Below, in pieces: positions 1 to 12,937 of a stretch of DNA of 64,000 nt. The notes below the pieces were generated by a model that was not told the origin of the DNA, did not search any database, and saw nothing but the letters and a program-made list of their open reading frames with translations. Every line of letters begins with the position of its first letter. Within the stretch, counting starts at the first letter, position 1. Both the position numbers and the translations under genes were made by a program. Source of the DNA: Castanea sativa (taxonomy: Eukaryota; Streptophyta; Magnoliopsida; Fagales; Fagaceae); assembly GCF_040712315.1 (NCBI RefSeq), contig NC_134020.1:47787751-47851750 (forward strand). Reading direction: 5' to 3'.

Positions 1-3000
1 CCCAAATAAGATAGTCCGGCGTATTTTCATCCCGACCAATTCGAGCAAGGAAGTTCCTCCATTCATCTGTATCGAAATATGATTACTGTTAATATTTAAG
101 CCAGAGGATCAAAACAGTGCAATAAAAAAATATTAAGGGCCATAAGGAATTAATTCCATATACTAGATAGCACCCCAAGTTATAACACAGAATTTAAATA
201 AAAAATAATGCAATATCAATATTTAGCAGACAGGAAATATGGTTGCAGTACTACGAAAAATTTCTAATAGGTGCAGTACAACAACTAACTCCATTCCCAA
301 ATGAGTTCCTTCTTTGACAAAGGCACGGTTTTCAAAAAGCATGAACTGTTGATGCAGTTCATTTTGAAAGCTAGCTGTTTTCTAGTGCTTATGTAGTATA
401 ATAAGTAGTTCATTTTACTGGTAACATAAAGTTAGTTAGTTGATAAGTGCAATAACCAATCAATTAGTTAGAGAAGTTTGTTAGGCTTAGGCCAATCACA
501 TGGCAGCCACACGGTAGGTTCTTGTAACTAACTCAGCAGCTTGCTTATGTAACTATAAATAAGCAAGGCTGCTCTCATTGTAACTAGTCGAATTTGAATC
601 CAAGAAATCTCTACCTATGAGGTATTATTCTAAGAGTGTGTCTCTTGAAGAGCTAGTTCATTCTTTATTTTCTCTAAGCAACTTAGCTTTCTAAAGTGGC
701 TTTCTTTTTCACCATTTTCCTCCATCAACTATAATGACACCAAAATTTTTTGTATAATATAGTTCTTCCAAAATTACCCCTATATTTTGATAATACAAGA
801 GAATAATTTATTTTAAGGATAGGTGAAATATTTGGGACAAGTGGAGAAAAAAAACAATCATTTTAGGATGGAAAAAGTATTAACTTTCATTATCTTTTTC
901 CTGAAGCAGAAACAAATTTGAAGGAAAGTCAGTTAGTTAATAAAATTGTTAGTTGATAAGTAGCTTTTTATTAGTGCTTATGTTGTATGATATGTAGTTC
1001 CTTTTACTTGTAACAGAAAGTTAGTTAGTTGATAAGGTTGATAGCTGATCAGTGCAATAGCCTGCCTATTAGTTAATTAGAGAAGTTTGTCAACAATCAA
1101 AAAACTAGATCAATGTCCTCAGCGTGACCAAAGAGAAGCCAAAGAGTAAACAGAAACGATCACAAGCCCATTTCCAAGGAACAGTGCAACAGAAGATGAT
1201 CAACACTCTCATTACTCTTACCCATGCAAAACCAATCAACAATCCTAAGATAGCTTTACAAAGATTATCCACTGTCAGAATTTACCCAAAGATGCTGTAC
1301 AAACAAAGAAAGGTTCTTATGAGGTACCATTACACACCAAATATGGAAAGTGAACTCCCGTATGTCCTCTGAGATGTTCATAGATGAACGCACCTTGAAC
1401 TTTACACTCTTTGATAATCTCCATGAAAAAAAGACTTTACCTTGGCATTGAAGGAGGAAAGAGTATCCAAAAAAAAAAACTATCCACTGCTTCCAACTCC
1501 AAATCTTGGAAAGGCTTCCAAAAGTGAGGATTCCAACCACATCCACCAGTCAAGAGACAACCATGAAAACTTGACCGTGTACGTTTCAAGGGTCAAAAGT
1601 GCCTTTATAACGGCTAATGAAAGAGATGAAGAAATTCTTGCTATCTATTTACTGCAACTCTAGAAGGTAGAACTATATTGTCCCACCCTTGAGATCAAAA
1701 GGCATGGTTTTTTTAACATACTATTGACACCAACAAAACACTCTTGAGTCAGGACTCAATATTTAACTTTAATCGCAAGAGTCACCATTTGCTTTTCTTT
1801 TTCTTTCTATTTTTTATAAACATCTAGAGCCTTCCAACTCTCAATGCCAATATAATAGCTTAAAAAGTATACGCAAAAGACATTAATAGCTAAGTCCCAG
1901 AAAGTTCCTTGATAATATATTTCCAGACTAATCCCCATGACTTCACAGGAATACAGGATATATTATGGAAGATGAGCACTTTTTCTTGCCAAGCATCCTC
2001 TTAATACTTGATTTTCCCTATCACACCACAACTCCTTGGCATACAAGTTGCCAAATACATGGTTGTTAAAAATAAACTGGTAATGTATATGGACATTTTA
2101 TATTCAAAAAATTAATGAAAATATATATGGTCAGAAAATAATAATGACAGATTTGCAATTTTGATAAGTAAAATAACTTTACTAGCAAAAGAAGGTATCA
2201 GTCTGAATACAACACATATATACTAAACAGCACCTGAAGGATTACAATTTCAAGTGCAAATATCAATAATGAGATATATAAGCAACATAAGTTCATAATT
2301 AGAAAAAGTATTTCATACCAAATGGAAATATAAAAATCTATTACTCAATTTACTCTCGAGCACATGCATGTCTTAAATCTTCTAATAAACATACCGCAAA
2401 ACCAAAAAATATTAATTAGTCCTCTCAAGCACACGCATGATGCTACTATATGCCGTATCATGTAAACCCAAGATACAGATAATACACTTAATTAGAAAAT
2501 AATAATGACAATAACCTGTTTTCTTCTTTTATTGGTCTAACAGAAAAGTTATTTCAGATTCCCAAACTTGATACTAACTAGGTTCCAAAGAAGAAAAAAC
2601 CATAGAAAATGAGGAATCAAATAAAGCAGAGTTAAGAAGGAAGTACCTGGATATATTTTCTGGAGATAAAATAAAACCGATATCCCATCCTCATTTTTCT
2701 TTTGGAGTTCAGTCACGCTATAAAGCACAGTCTCAGAATAATATGGAGTGAACACACTGCAAATACATGTGGAAAGTGATAAGGGTGCTAGATTCACCAA
2801 GCAAAAGTATTGGTAACAATAAAAGTAAAAGGAGATCAATGAAAGAAATGGTATGACCTGAATGACAATGTCTTACGCACTGGCTTAGGTTTTGGCATCT
2901 CCATGAAAAGGGAATTTGTAAAGAACTCCAGCCTACGCCTGGCCTCAAGATTTTTTGGAATATTCGCAGCCGAATCTTTGATAGTCAACAATGAATACAA

Positions 3001-5607
3001 TCTTTTAACTAGTGCTCTCTGCATATCCCAAAATTAATCAATCTCATCCAAAAGTGAGAGCAGACGCTCATTTAGAAAAGAAAATTGGGGGCTAAAAAAG
3101 AAAGAAGATAAATCTCCCTGAACATACCAACTCCGCATCTTTGGGCCACTTCAATTTTGTAAAAAGACGACCTTCAGTCCTTGCTTTTGACAATATATTC
3201 CAGGTTTCATAGTGCTCCCTAAAATATACATTTACTAAATTATATATTCAAGAAAAAGAAAAATAAATGAGTTGGACACATAAGCCTACACCATCAAATT
3301 TAACATACCTCATGTCAATAGAAAGGACATCATGCCGCACAACATCATACAGATCTTGAACAGCCTTAACAGCACCTTTTTCCATCTCTGGTGTTTCTGC
3401 CCCTTTCTGTACATTTCAAAAAACATGGGTGATATCCAGTGTCAAGGCAATTCCCAGCCAAAAGTTTGATCATAGGAAAAAGGTCTGGAAAAGCAATACA
3501 TATTAATATCAAGTACCAAATAAAGAAAATCCGAAGAAAACATATTTGATTGTGTCAGAAGAATATTACTAGTGTTTTTATATTAGTAAGTTACACAGGG
3601 TTTTAAACACACGGCATCACCCTCTACCCAATTTGAGAAAAAGCTTAGGGCTTAGGAGAGATTACTGTACACAAGTATTGGTCGGCCCTCTAACCCCTGA
3701 AACAAAACAGTTATCTGACTTTCAAACAAAGGGAGTTTAATCTTGCACATGATCTTGGAACCTTTCAACCATCCCAATTAAAAATCTTTTCAATCAAATC
3801 ATACTAAGAGGGTTAGAAGAAGAAAACTCCACAACACAAATTCTAAATGTAGTTGCTTAAGAAACACTAAGGTTGTGTTTGGCATTGGTTGAAAAAGCCA
3901 GCTTTTTTTATTATTTAGCTTATTTTTGCTACTATTCATGGGTCCCGTTGCATTTTTTGGTTCTATTTATAGGTCTCACCGTACTATTTCAGCTAGCTTT
4001 TAACTTTATCTACAATACTTTCAGTAAAGAGTTTTCAGTTTCAGTTGAATAAGTAGTTCCCAAACAGACACTAAATAAGAAGAAAAATCATGTATAGTAT
4101 ATCAGCATTTTCAAGCCTCTTGTCATTTCTTTACATCCCCCCCCTATGGGAAATACTACACCAAATGGGACCCATAGTAGAATCAGACTCATCACTACAT
4201 TACCAAACAAAATCCTTGTAAAGCGGTACACCAACAATGAAAACGCATTTATCTCAAGTAAAGCGGAATCCTTGTCTTTTTCAGGAAAAAAAATACTAAC
4301 AATATTTAGCATTGCTTCATGCCAACTGTTGATTATTCGAATTCACATTAAAAGACAGCAACAATGGCAAACAGATTTTTTTACAAGTTACAATAACAAA
4401 CAGATACATATTCAATTAGAACTTTAAAGAACCAAATTAATTCAAACAGTTTGCATCACTTACCATGGGCACCTTAATTCATAATTCACTCAAAATACAA
4501 ATGGATTATACCACAAACCCCTATTTGAAATTAAGAATGAATAACATGAAAGCCATATGACCCATATCAAACTAAACCAGAACATTAGCATAAGGGTCCA
4601 AGAGGGGCAACAATATTCCCCAGAAAGGAAAGAAAATATATAGCAAATACCTTTAAAGGTAAACAGTTGTTTGCCTTAGAATTTGCATCAATTAAATCAA
4701 CAATATAGATAATATCATTAATACGAACCAAAATTCCTGTTAGTGCAGTGACTCTGGAAATCACAAGTGGCAGCTTATTGAGTTGAAAGTCAACATGAAT
4801 ATTCCTGTCTTCAATACTTTTTTGAATATCTGCATATATCCTTTCAACCCTGAAACAAAATGAGATAGTTACAAAACAAAGCCTTCGATTCCAACCTTCA
4901 TTCATGAGTCATGTTTCAGATCAAATAATAATATTATAATCTACAGAGAATTTTTATAAAAACTAACCACATCCTCCCTTCACCATCCAATATTTCAGTC
5001 AAGATAAGCTTAATTGTGTGATAGCACTCCTGAACAGCATACTTCATATAGTCATCCCTTGAGATCCTTTCCCAGAGCTCATCTTGTGGATCTCTATTCT
5101 CCACAGCAATATCTTTAGCCAGAAATATCTACATAATTATATTACAGCAATATCTTTATATAGAAATATCTACAAAATTATATTGAATCAAACTCAATTA
5201 CATTAAAGCATTTGTATATGAACTGCAGTTGTAGATACTCATAACAAGAATCAGATTAAGAAAAAATTAAGAAAAATTTTAAACCAACTAAATGACCTTG
5301 CTAGCAAGAAGAAAAAGGGGCATCTGAACCATGGGCAGATCTCCAGAATTTTTTGGCATAAGAAGCAACTCCATTTCGCTAACCAAAAAAGTGAAACAAC
5401 AGGCATCAGAAAAGAGCAACAAGTAGACGGCACACACAGGTATTTAAATAAAAACTAAAAGAATTGTGAGCTGTCTAAGCAATAACAAATTGAGTAAATT
5501 TTTAGTACTCACAAGTTAGTAATATAATCTTCTTCCCTTAGATTTTTAATGATCTCATTCCAAAAGGGAGCAAATCGAGCAGCATCAACCTTGTTCTTCT
5601 CCACATC
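1..5607 (-). CDS. CALS9: CALS9 exons 25-33: cytosolic loop and start of GT48 catalytic domain
   Basis: Nine exons encode about residues 791-1118. Landmarks are [69 protein letters not shown] and [18 protein letters not shown]. Exon 31 has [20 protein letters not shown] and exon 32 [13 protein letters not shown] and [15 protein letters not shown]. Exon 33 is cut by the window edge in [14 protein letters not shown]. The GT48 homology starts around exon 31, so the catalytic core itself lies outside. The exon 28 donor (4728, GTTCGT) is weak; I chose it because it restores GIL-KGAETPE with the next exon. Confidence 0.87.
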
Positions 5608-8600
5608 CTTCAAATACAAAGCATTATTAGTTTGGCAGAAATTATATTCTCAAACATTATTCAATAACTCTAAATCATATACACTCTATTCTCGCAAAAA
5701 CAATTTCATCACTTGCAGGACAGATCCTACCACAATAGTTCTGAGCTCCAATTTATGAAAAATGAACATCCTTGTCAGCATTAATTATTCCCTCGCACTC
5801 CACCCAAGGAAAAGGTAATTATTCTATAACATTAAAGTCAATGACTATCCTTTAGGGCCTGCAAATATACAGGACCAGAACCGAGATGCTACATGATCTC
5901 TCTATTACAATTTATATGTCAGCCCCACCCTAACCAATTCCGCCAACTCTACCTAGCAGTTATGAGCTCCACCACTTACTGCCACCCGGGCTTTTCTTTT
6001 AGAAACCTAAACTCAACCACATCCCTCACATTTCCCAACATACACCCTTTGTTGCAAGTGTAAACACAGTGACAAGACTGTGGACCATGCATTGTTGCAT
6101 TGTAATGTCACATGAATTGTGGACTTCTATCTTGTCATTGTTTGGAGTTCATTAGCTAATGCCTAAGAGAATTCTTGGTCCATTTTATTGATGGAGGAAC
6201 TGATTTGGAAAACATCCATCCAATTTACGTATGCAGTGGACTCCATGGAAAGAGAAATCACTACACATTTGAAGAAGTGGAACTGTGGAAGCTTGGTTGT
6301 TCAAGTGAAGTCATCATTCATAATTTGTTGATGCAGGAGCATCTAAGCCTAAAGCTAAGAAGGCCAAGTAGCGGAATGTAGTAGATGGAGGGGGAGGTAC
6401 CTCCCCTTTCCTTGCCCTCCATCCAAACAAAGGGTTAATTTTCTATGCTGCTAGTTACTAACCTTTGCAATGCACAGGAAAGTTTGACAACAATTAATTA
6501 TATATGATACATGCTTAATTAATAAGTAATAATAAATAAAATTTCAATTCGAGAATTTGTACCCAAAAAAAAAAAATTTGAGTTGCATCATGAGAAAAGA
6601 TGATGAGTTGTAGTTAGATTAAATAAATATATCTTTAGTTTAACCTAATATAGTTTTAACAGTATTAGTAACTCTAAAAGCAAACTAAAAATTTTTATTA
6701 TGATGATGACGTGGAAATATGAGAACTTTCAAAAGCTTAGGTTCAAGATTAGAAGTCAACAAAGAGTCAAAAGCTTCCATTTTATATATATTACAAGTCA
6801 GTAACATGCAATGCACGGGAAAGTTTAGCAAAAAATAATTTTTTTGCTCTTTTATTTTTTTTTTTAAATACGAAATTCAATAATTATGGCAATTATTGAT
6901 AGACATTTATTATGATTGTATTTGCATATAGAACCATCTATTCTATCATTTAAAGAGAAAATGACTTAGTAAGAATCTAAGAGCCTTTTAAAATAAATTA
7001 AAATCTACATTAAAATACTGATTTGTGAAATTGTGAGGCTTCAAAAGTTTAGGTGGCAATATATTTTGAGGTCAACCAAAATTCAAACGTCTTCAGTTTT
7101 ACATATATTTATAGACAAATCACTAATTCAGGTAGCATATAGGAAAATTAGACCCCAAAAAAAACCAATTATATATGATTCATGTTTAATTAGTAAGTAT
7201 TAATAAATAAAAAGAAAAGTTAGAGAATTTGTAAAACAGTAAAAAAAGAATTAGACTAATTTAATTAGAAATTGTTTAGAGAAGATCAAACCTAATTTAA
7301 TTAAAATTTTTTTAGTGTTTGGTTGCTTTATGAAAAAAAAAAAAATTAAGTTCCAATTAGTTTAAACTAACATTTTATTTTTTTGAAAATTAGTTTAAAC
7401 TAACATAATTTAACACTATTTATAATTCTAAGTACCAAATTATAAAAAATATAAATATAACAATAATATGGAAAAAATGTGAGCTTTTTAAACACTTATA
7501 CGGAAACATTAGAATAAATCAACAAAAAGTGAAAAAGCATCTTCTTCTTTTTTTTTTTTTCAAAAGTAGTAATGCTTCCTTGAAAATAAACAGAATGAAC
7601 AAGAACCCCAAGTTCAAAGGCAGTGAACTAAGGATACAACAAAGAGTCAATCAAAACTACAAAAATTTAGAAAATACAATTTTATTTCCACAAATGAACT
7701 CCAGCCCCATCAAAATTACGGAGGTTTCTCTCTTTCCAAATGGTCCACAAAACACAATAAGGCATGGCCCCCCATATATCAACAATATAGTACTGTCTTC
7801 CATAACCCCCTTCCCAATTCCCTCCACATCATGACCCATTGCATGCCAAACATCATGGACCATAAATCATACACATAGTCACAATGAATTGACGAAAGGT
7901 CGGTGGTCCCTCCATTATGATTGCATGTACAGCACCAATCAACAATGCACATATCATATGTATTATAGATGTTCAATGTCATTTTATGCCTTAAGTATTA
8001 TAAAAAGTAATGTGACGAGCATTTGAATTTTAATAATGTTGGATGGTTCATATCTAATTGTTATATATAACACAAAGGGTTATGATTCAAGATTTACTAA
8101 AGGTTCTTATAAATAACATCTTTTGAATTATTGTAGGCAGCCTCTACTTATATATCACAAAATTTAATATTTGAATATTTCTTGAGCTCTTTGAGCCTGG
8201 CAATGGATGTGTTTGGTGTCCCAACTTCAAACCTATTTTCTTAATTGGAAAATTGTATATTTTGACTCAACCGGCAATGCAACATAAATGGCCATAGGGG
8301 GTGTGTGTGTGTGTGTATTAAAACCTCAAGGGATGGAATGTCATTTATGAAATAAGGTTTCTAATATTTCTCCAAACCTCGAGGGGGGTCAGTGTAAATT
8401 ATCCTTTATTCTTTGTAATTCTTTAGGACTACATCAGGTATACATCCCATGTACATGACGTAGAGCCTTCTTTTTCAATCAAATGTATTACCTTTATAAA
8501 AAGAAAAAGTTAATTATTCTATAATATAAATTTATACAGTTTCTACCCTGAAGACTATTGACAAAAGCATTTTTAGGGGGAAGGGGATAATTTTGATGGA

Positions 8601-10377
8601 TGGCTCACCTGGCTGGAAGAAGAGCGACGAGTCCTGCAAAAGACATGTTGTATTCAGATACAAAACAAAACAAAGCAACAGAAACACACACACATATTGG
8701 TCCACAGAGAACTGTACCAACATTTATTGAGGGGAAACAAACAAATAACAAATAAACTCAACCTGTTGGGTAGAGGAACGTGAAGATTGTTCATAAAAGC
8801 TCCGGGAAATTGCTCAAAAAGTTTGTGAAGGGCTTCCAGTGACCTAATCTGAAGATCATGACAGAAAAAGGTTGACATTTAAAGCACTTAATTGGAGGTG
8901 TAAATCATGACAAAAGGTATGCTTTTTTGGGGTGGCTTTTAAGAAATGTTTTTTTAGCAGTCACATCAGGGAGGGATATAGAGAAAGCAACCATGTGCAG
9001 TGGATAATGATATTTGCAATTTGAAACTCCAGAAACATTCTCCCCCCCCTCCCCCCCCGCGGTCGTAACTGATAGTTGCAGGGAACCACCATCAAAGGAA
9101 GTTTTACATTTTCATCAGAATTTGGTTTCACCTATCCTTCCTTTAAATATTTCACCATGCTTCATAGTAATAGTAATAGTTCCATTGCAAGCATGGCACT
9201 AAGTAAGAGTTTCATAAAAATAGTACAGATTGATGGTAGAAAGTCAACATGTGAAGGAAAGCCAAAAAGATTTTACCTGTCTATCCTTCACTTAAATATT
9301 TCATCACACTTCGTTCCATTTTTTCCTCTCATTCATCTAGGGGGTATTAAAGAAAAAAGGAAACAATACAGAGCTTCATCTCAAGCAAAACACTAACAGG
9401 GAGAGTTCCATAACATTATGGTACGGAATACGGATTGATGGTAAATAAATAACATGTACACGTGAAGAAAAACCATAAGGTATTTAGCTTCCACGTGCAT
9501 AAGACATTATTAAAAAGAATCCAATGGGATCTGACAAATATGACATACCTCGCCAAGACGATCTCTCGCCCCTAGCAAGAATCCCCAAACAGCAGATACA
9601 ACAGTGTAAAACAAATAGATGTCTAAGAGGTAGATCTGTACCAAGAAAAATAAAAATAATTAGATCAAAAATGAGTTCATGCAGCCATGTGCATGTGTAT
9701 GTGTGCGCGCGCGCGCGTTTGCATGTGAGTGAGAGGGAGAGTGTAAAAAGAAAAAAAAAAAGAAAAGAAAAAAAGAGCATCACTCAGTAACAGAAATCAA
9801 AAATTGAGACCAACTGCAACAATTGAGCTTCTATAAATCATAACTCTCCACTTGACATATTTTATCCAAACACTAGAGAGGGTGGGACATCATTTTGGGT
9901 GTGCTCCTTACCTAACAACATTTTTTTATGTTAGTTAATTTTTCATTTTTGCAAGGTACTTATTTGTGGTTTGTTATGTTATACATCCAGTTAAATTATC
10001 GATTGTCCCAAAAGTTTAAGCTATTAAAATTTAGTAAATTTTAATCATTTAACCACACAATTCTAACACTCCCCCTCACGTTGGGGCCCAAATTCCTCTT
10101 ATAATAGGTGAGGCCTAACACGTGAGAATTTAAATGAGAGGTAGAGTGGAAGAGACAAAAATCGAACTTAGGACGTCTTGCTCTATTACCATATTAAATT
10201 ACCGATTGTCCCAAAAGCTTAAGCTATTGGAATATAGTGTATTTAATCATTTAACTAGACAAATATAACACATCCCACAAAATTTCTTGGATCAGATGAT
10301 TAGTACCTTCCCACTATCCAAAGATATGTGGGAGTCATTAGTACTTATTAATATTATAAATTCTAAAGTATTCCATT

Positions 10378-10414
<37 letters not shown>

Positions 10415-12890
10415 AGACTCTTCAACAAACCACTTAGTAGCAGAATCGAGCTCTTAAAAATGGACAAATTCATGGCAAAATGGATTTAAGATGATTTACA
10501 AGGGAGGTAACTCTGGAGCTCCAACTCTCCCTTCCCCAACCCCTCCCAAATACTATTCAAACTAAAAAGTCAAACATAGTCCTATATCAAAATCAATTCA
10601 CCAATTTTCTCCTCTCTAATTGACTAACCCACCAACAAAGGCTTTTAAAGTAAGTACAAGGTTGATCCCAGACTTTCTATATAAGATACAAGTGTTCCCC
10701 TTGAAAATAAGCATTAAATAACAATTTAATAGTGTAACAAGTATCCTCCAATAAGGATATGAAATCTTTCTACCAGTATCCATGCAACTCCAATGATCAC
10801 ATGGTGTTTTTCACTTAAGGTGGAAGACTTTTGGAACCAAATTGTTTCATAAAAATATATTGAATCACATAAAGAAAAAGGAATGAAAAGAAAACCATAT
10901 TAAATCACACAACCCATATTAGATTACTTTAGTGGAAAGAACTAAAAAATTAAATTAAAAAAATATTGTAGCATTTGCAGAATCCAAGAAAAACATGAAT
11001 CACAACTTACAGCAACCACTGGACCCCATAAGCTAGCAACTGCCAATGTGTTATGGTTATCTGCATCAAAAGAAAGCAGCATAAAGAGCCAGAAGCATCA
11101 TTGAGGAAAATTAAACAATTTTTTTTTTGATAGGTAAGAAAAAAGTATATTCCAAAAACTGCTAAATGCAAAGAAGCACTAGCAAAACAAGCATACATAA
11201 GAGAGAGAAAAACACAAACAAAAACAAAAAGGAAGAGAAACACTAAGAACAAAGAAGGAGAGAGCTAAGGAATAAAGGAAGAGAATCACTAGATGTGAGT
11301 CCCCAAGCCCTAGCCCAAATATCCATATATGGTCAATCTGCACAGAGCACACATAATGGCAGAGAGAACTAGATCACATCACACAATTCAAAGATATGAC
11401 AAGACCACAAAGCAATCAAACCTTCAGTCAAAAGCCAAGTAACCGGTTAAAAGAAAGCCTTACATGATGTGACAATCAATTAAAGGAAGCCAATATCAGA
11501 ACTTCCTCTTTTCTTTCCTTTTTTTCAATTGACCAAAATGAAGTCATCACGTTTAGAAACTTGAGTCTACCAACAATACAGATCCACTTTATCTCATGCA
11601 TTATTTTTGTAACCAGGCTTATTGAGCTTTTAAATAAAATATCATTACTTATCTAAAATGATAGGCAGTCCACCATCACACTATGGAAACATATAAGAGT
11701 ATCGCTTATTTATTCAATCAAACAACTGAAGCAGAAAGTTTTGGGGGTGGAAAGAGAAAAATACAGGAGGCATCTACAAACGTAGTACTAACAAAGTCCA
11801 TCATATATAGTACCCAAAAAAGAGAGCAAAAAGAGCTTAGATTTGTTCATGAGGAAGCCAAAAGACATTCAAACAAAATAAAAAGTTGATACAACAAATT
11901 AAGAAAAAATATAGCCCCGCCCAGAGCATAATCTATGAATCTTAAATTTGTGAAGGGGGCTTACTCTTAGATACTAAATCATGCCAAGAATATGACAGAT
12001 CATTCATATCTACTATGGCCCTTGTGGGTTTCACCAATGGCTGGATCTGCAGCAGCCAACAAAACAAAAAATTCAGGCCTAAATAAGATGAAATTCAATC
12101 CAAAAAACAAATAAAATACTATATGTCACTAACCTGGAGAAAGTAGGCAAACGAAAACTTTCCACACAAAACAAGAAGCCAAAAGAACATATACCTGTAA
12201 AATTAACAATGTAAGTTATTAAACTATCTCATATTTTCCAAAATAAATTTAAAAAGCTACCAGTATACATATTTGTGGCCCAAAGGAATCTAATATTGAC
12301 AGTTATTTTTTCAATTTTTGATAGCCTTTGTTATTGTTTTCCAGTTTTTTCACTATTTGTAAGAATAGGATTAATATATTTTTCCAAAATCAAGAAGAAA
12401 TTTCTAAGCAATTTCAATGGTTCTTGTACTTTATCTTTTATAGGAATCCTCTTCTTTTTTACTTTTACTAACCCCCTAAAGAAGAAATGCCAAAACAGTT
12501 ACAATAAACTATAATTTCTCTTTTCTCCTATGAAGTTTCTTCCTTGCTATTTAACTTCATTCTCAATATTTGATTATGTTTCAACCAGACTAAGAGAAAG
12601 GGATGGACAAACAAACTAGCAGCTCAAAGAGAAGAAAGCAATTTGCAATTCTTCTTAATGAGTTTTATATAGGGACAATTCCTTGGGTGTAGTACATTAG
12701 GTTCATCAATTAAATTCAAACACATAAAGCTACATTGAATCTAATTGCCCTTGGAAAATATAACACTACTTATGCTTCATTTGTCAATGCAACCATGTGT
12801 TTGAATTTAAAATGGGGAACCTGATGAACAGCACCAAACGAACACAACCTAAGGTTTGCCCTTATATATGTGTGTGTGTGTGTGTGTGTG

Positions 12891-12937
<47 letters not shown>

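Noticed and set aside
1124..1663. Three frames of 73-93 codons in CALS9 intron 32
   Set aside because: No recognisable domain, overlapping on both strands, no splice or codon evidence of a gene.
9700..9725. Z-DNA-type GTGCGCGCGCGCG tract as a regulatory element
   Set aside because: Short, intronic simple repeat; nothing in the sequence supports a function.
9484..9790. Frames of 88-99 codons on both strands around 9.5-9.8 kb
   Set aside because: They overlap CALS9 exon 22 and a GT/GC plus poly(A) tract; shadows only.
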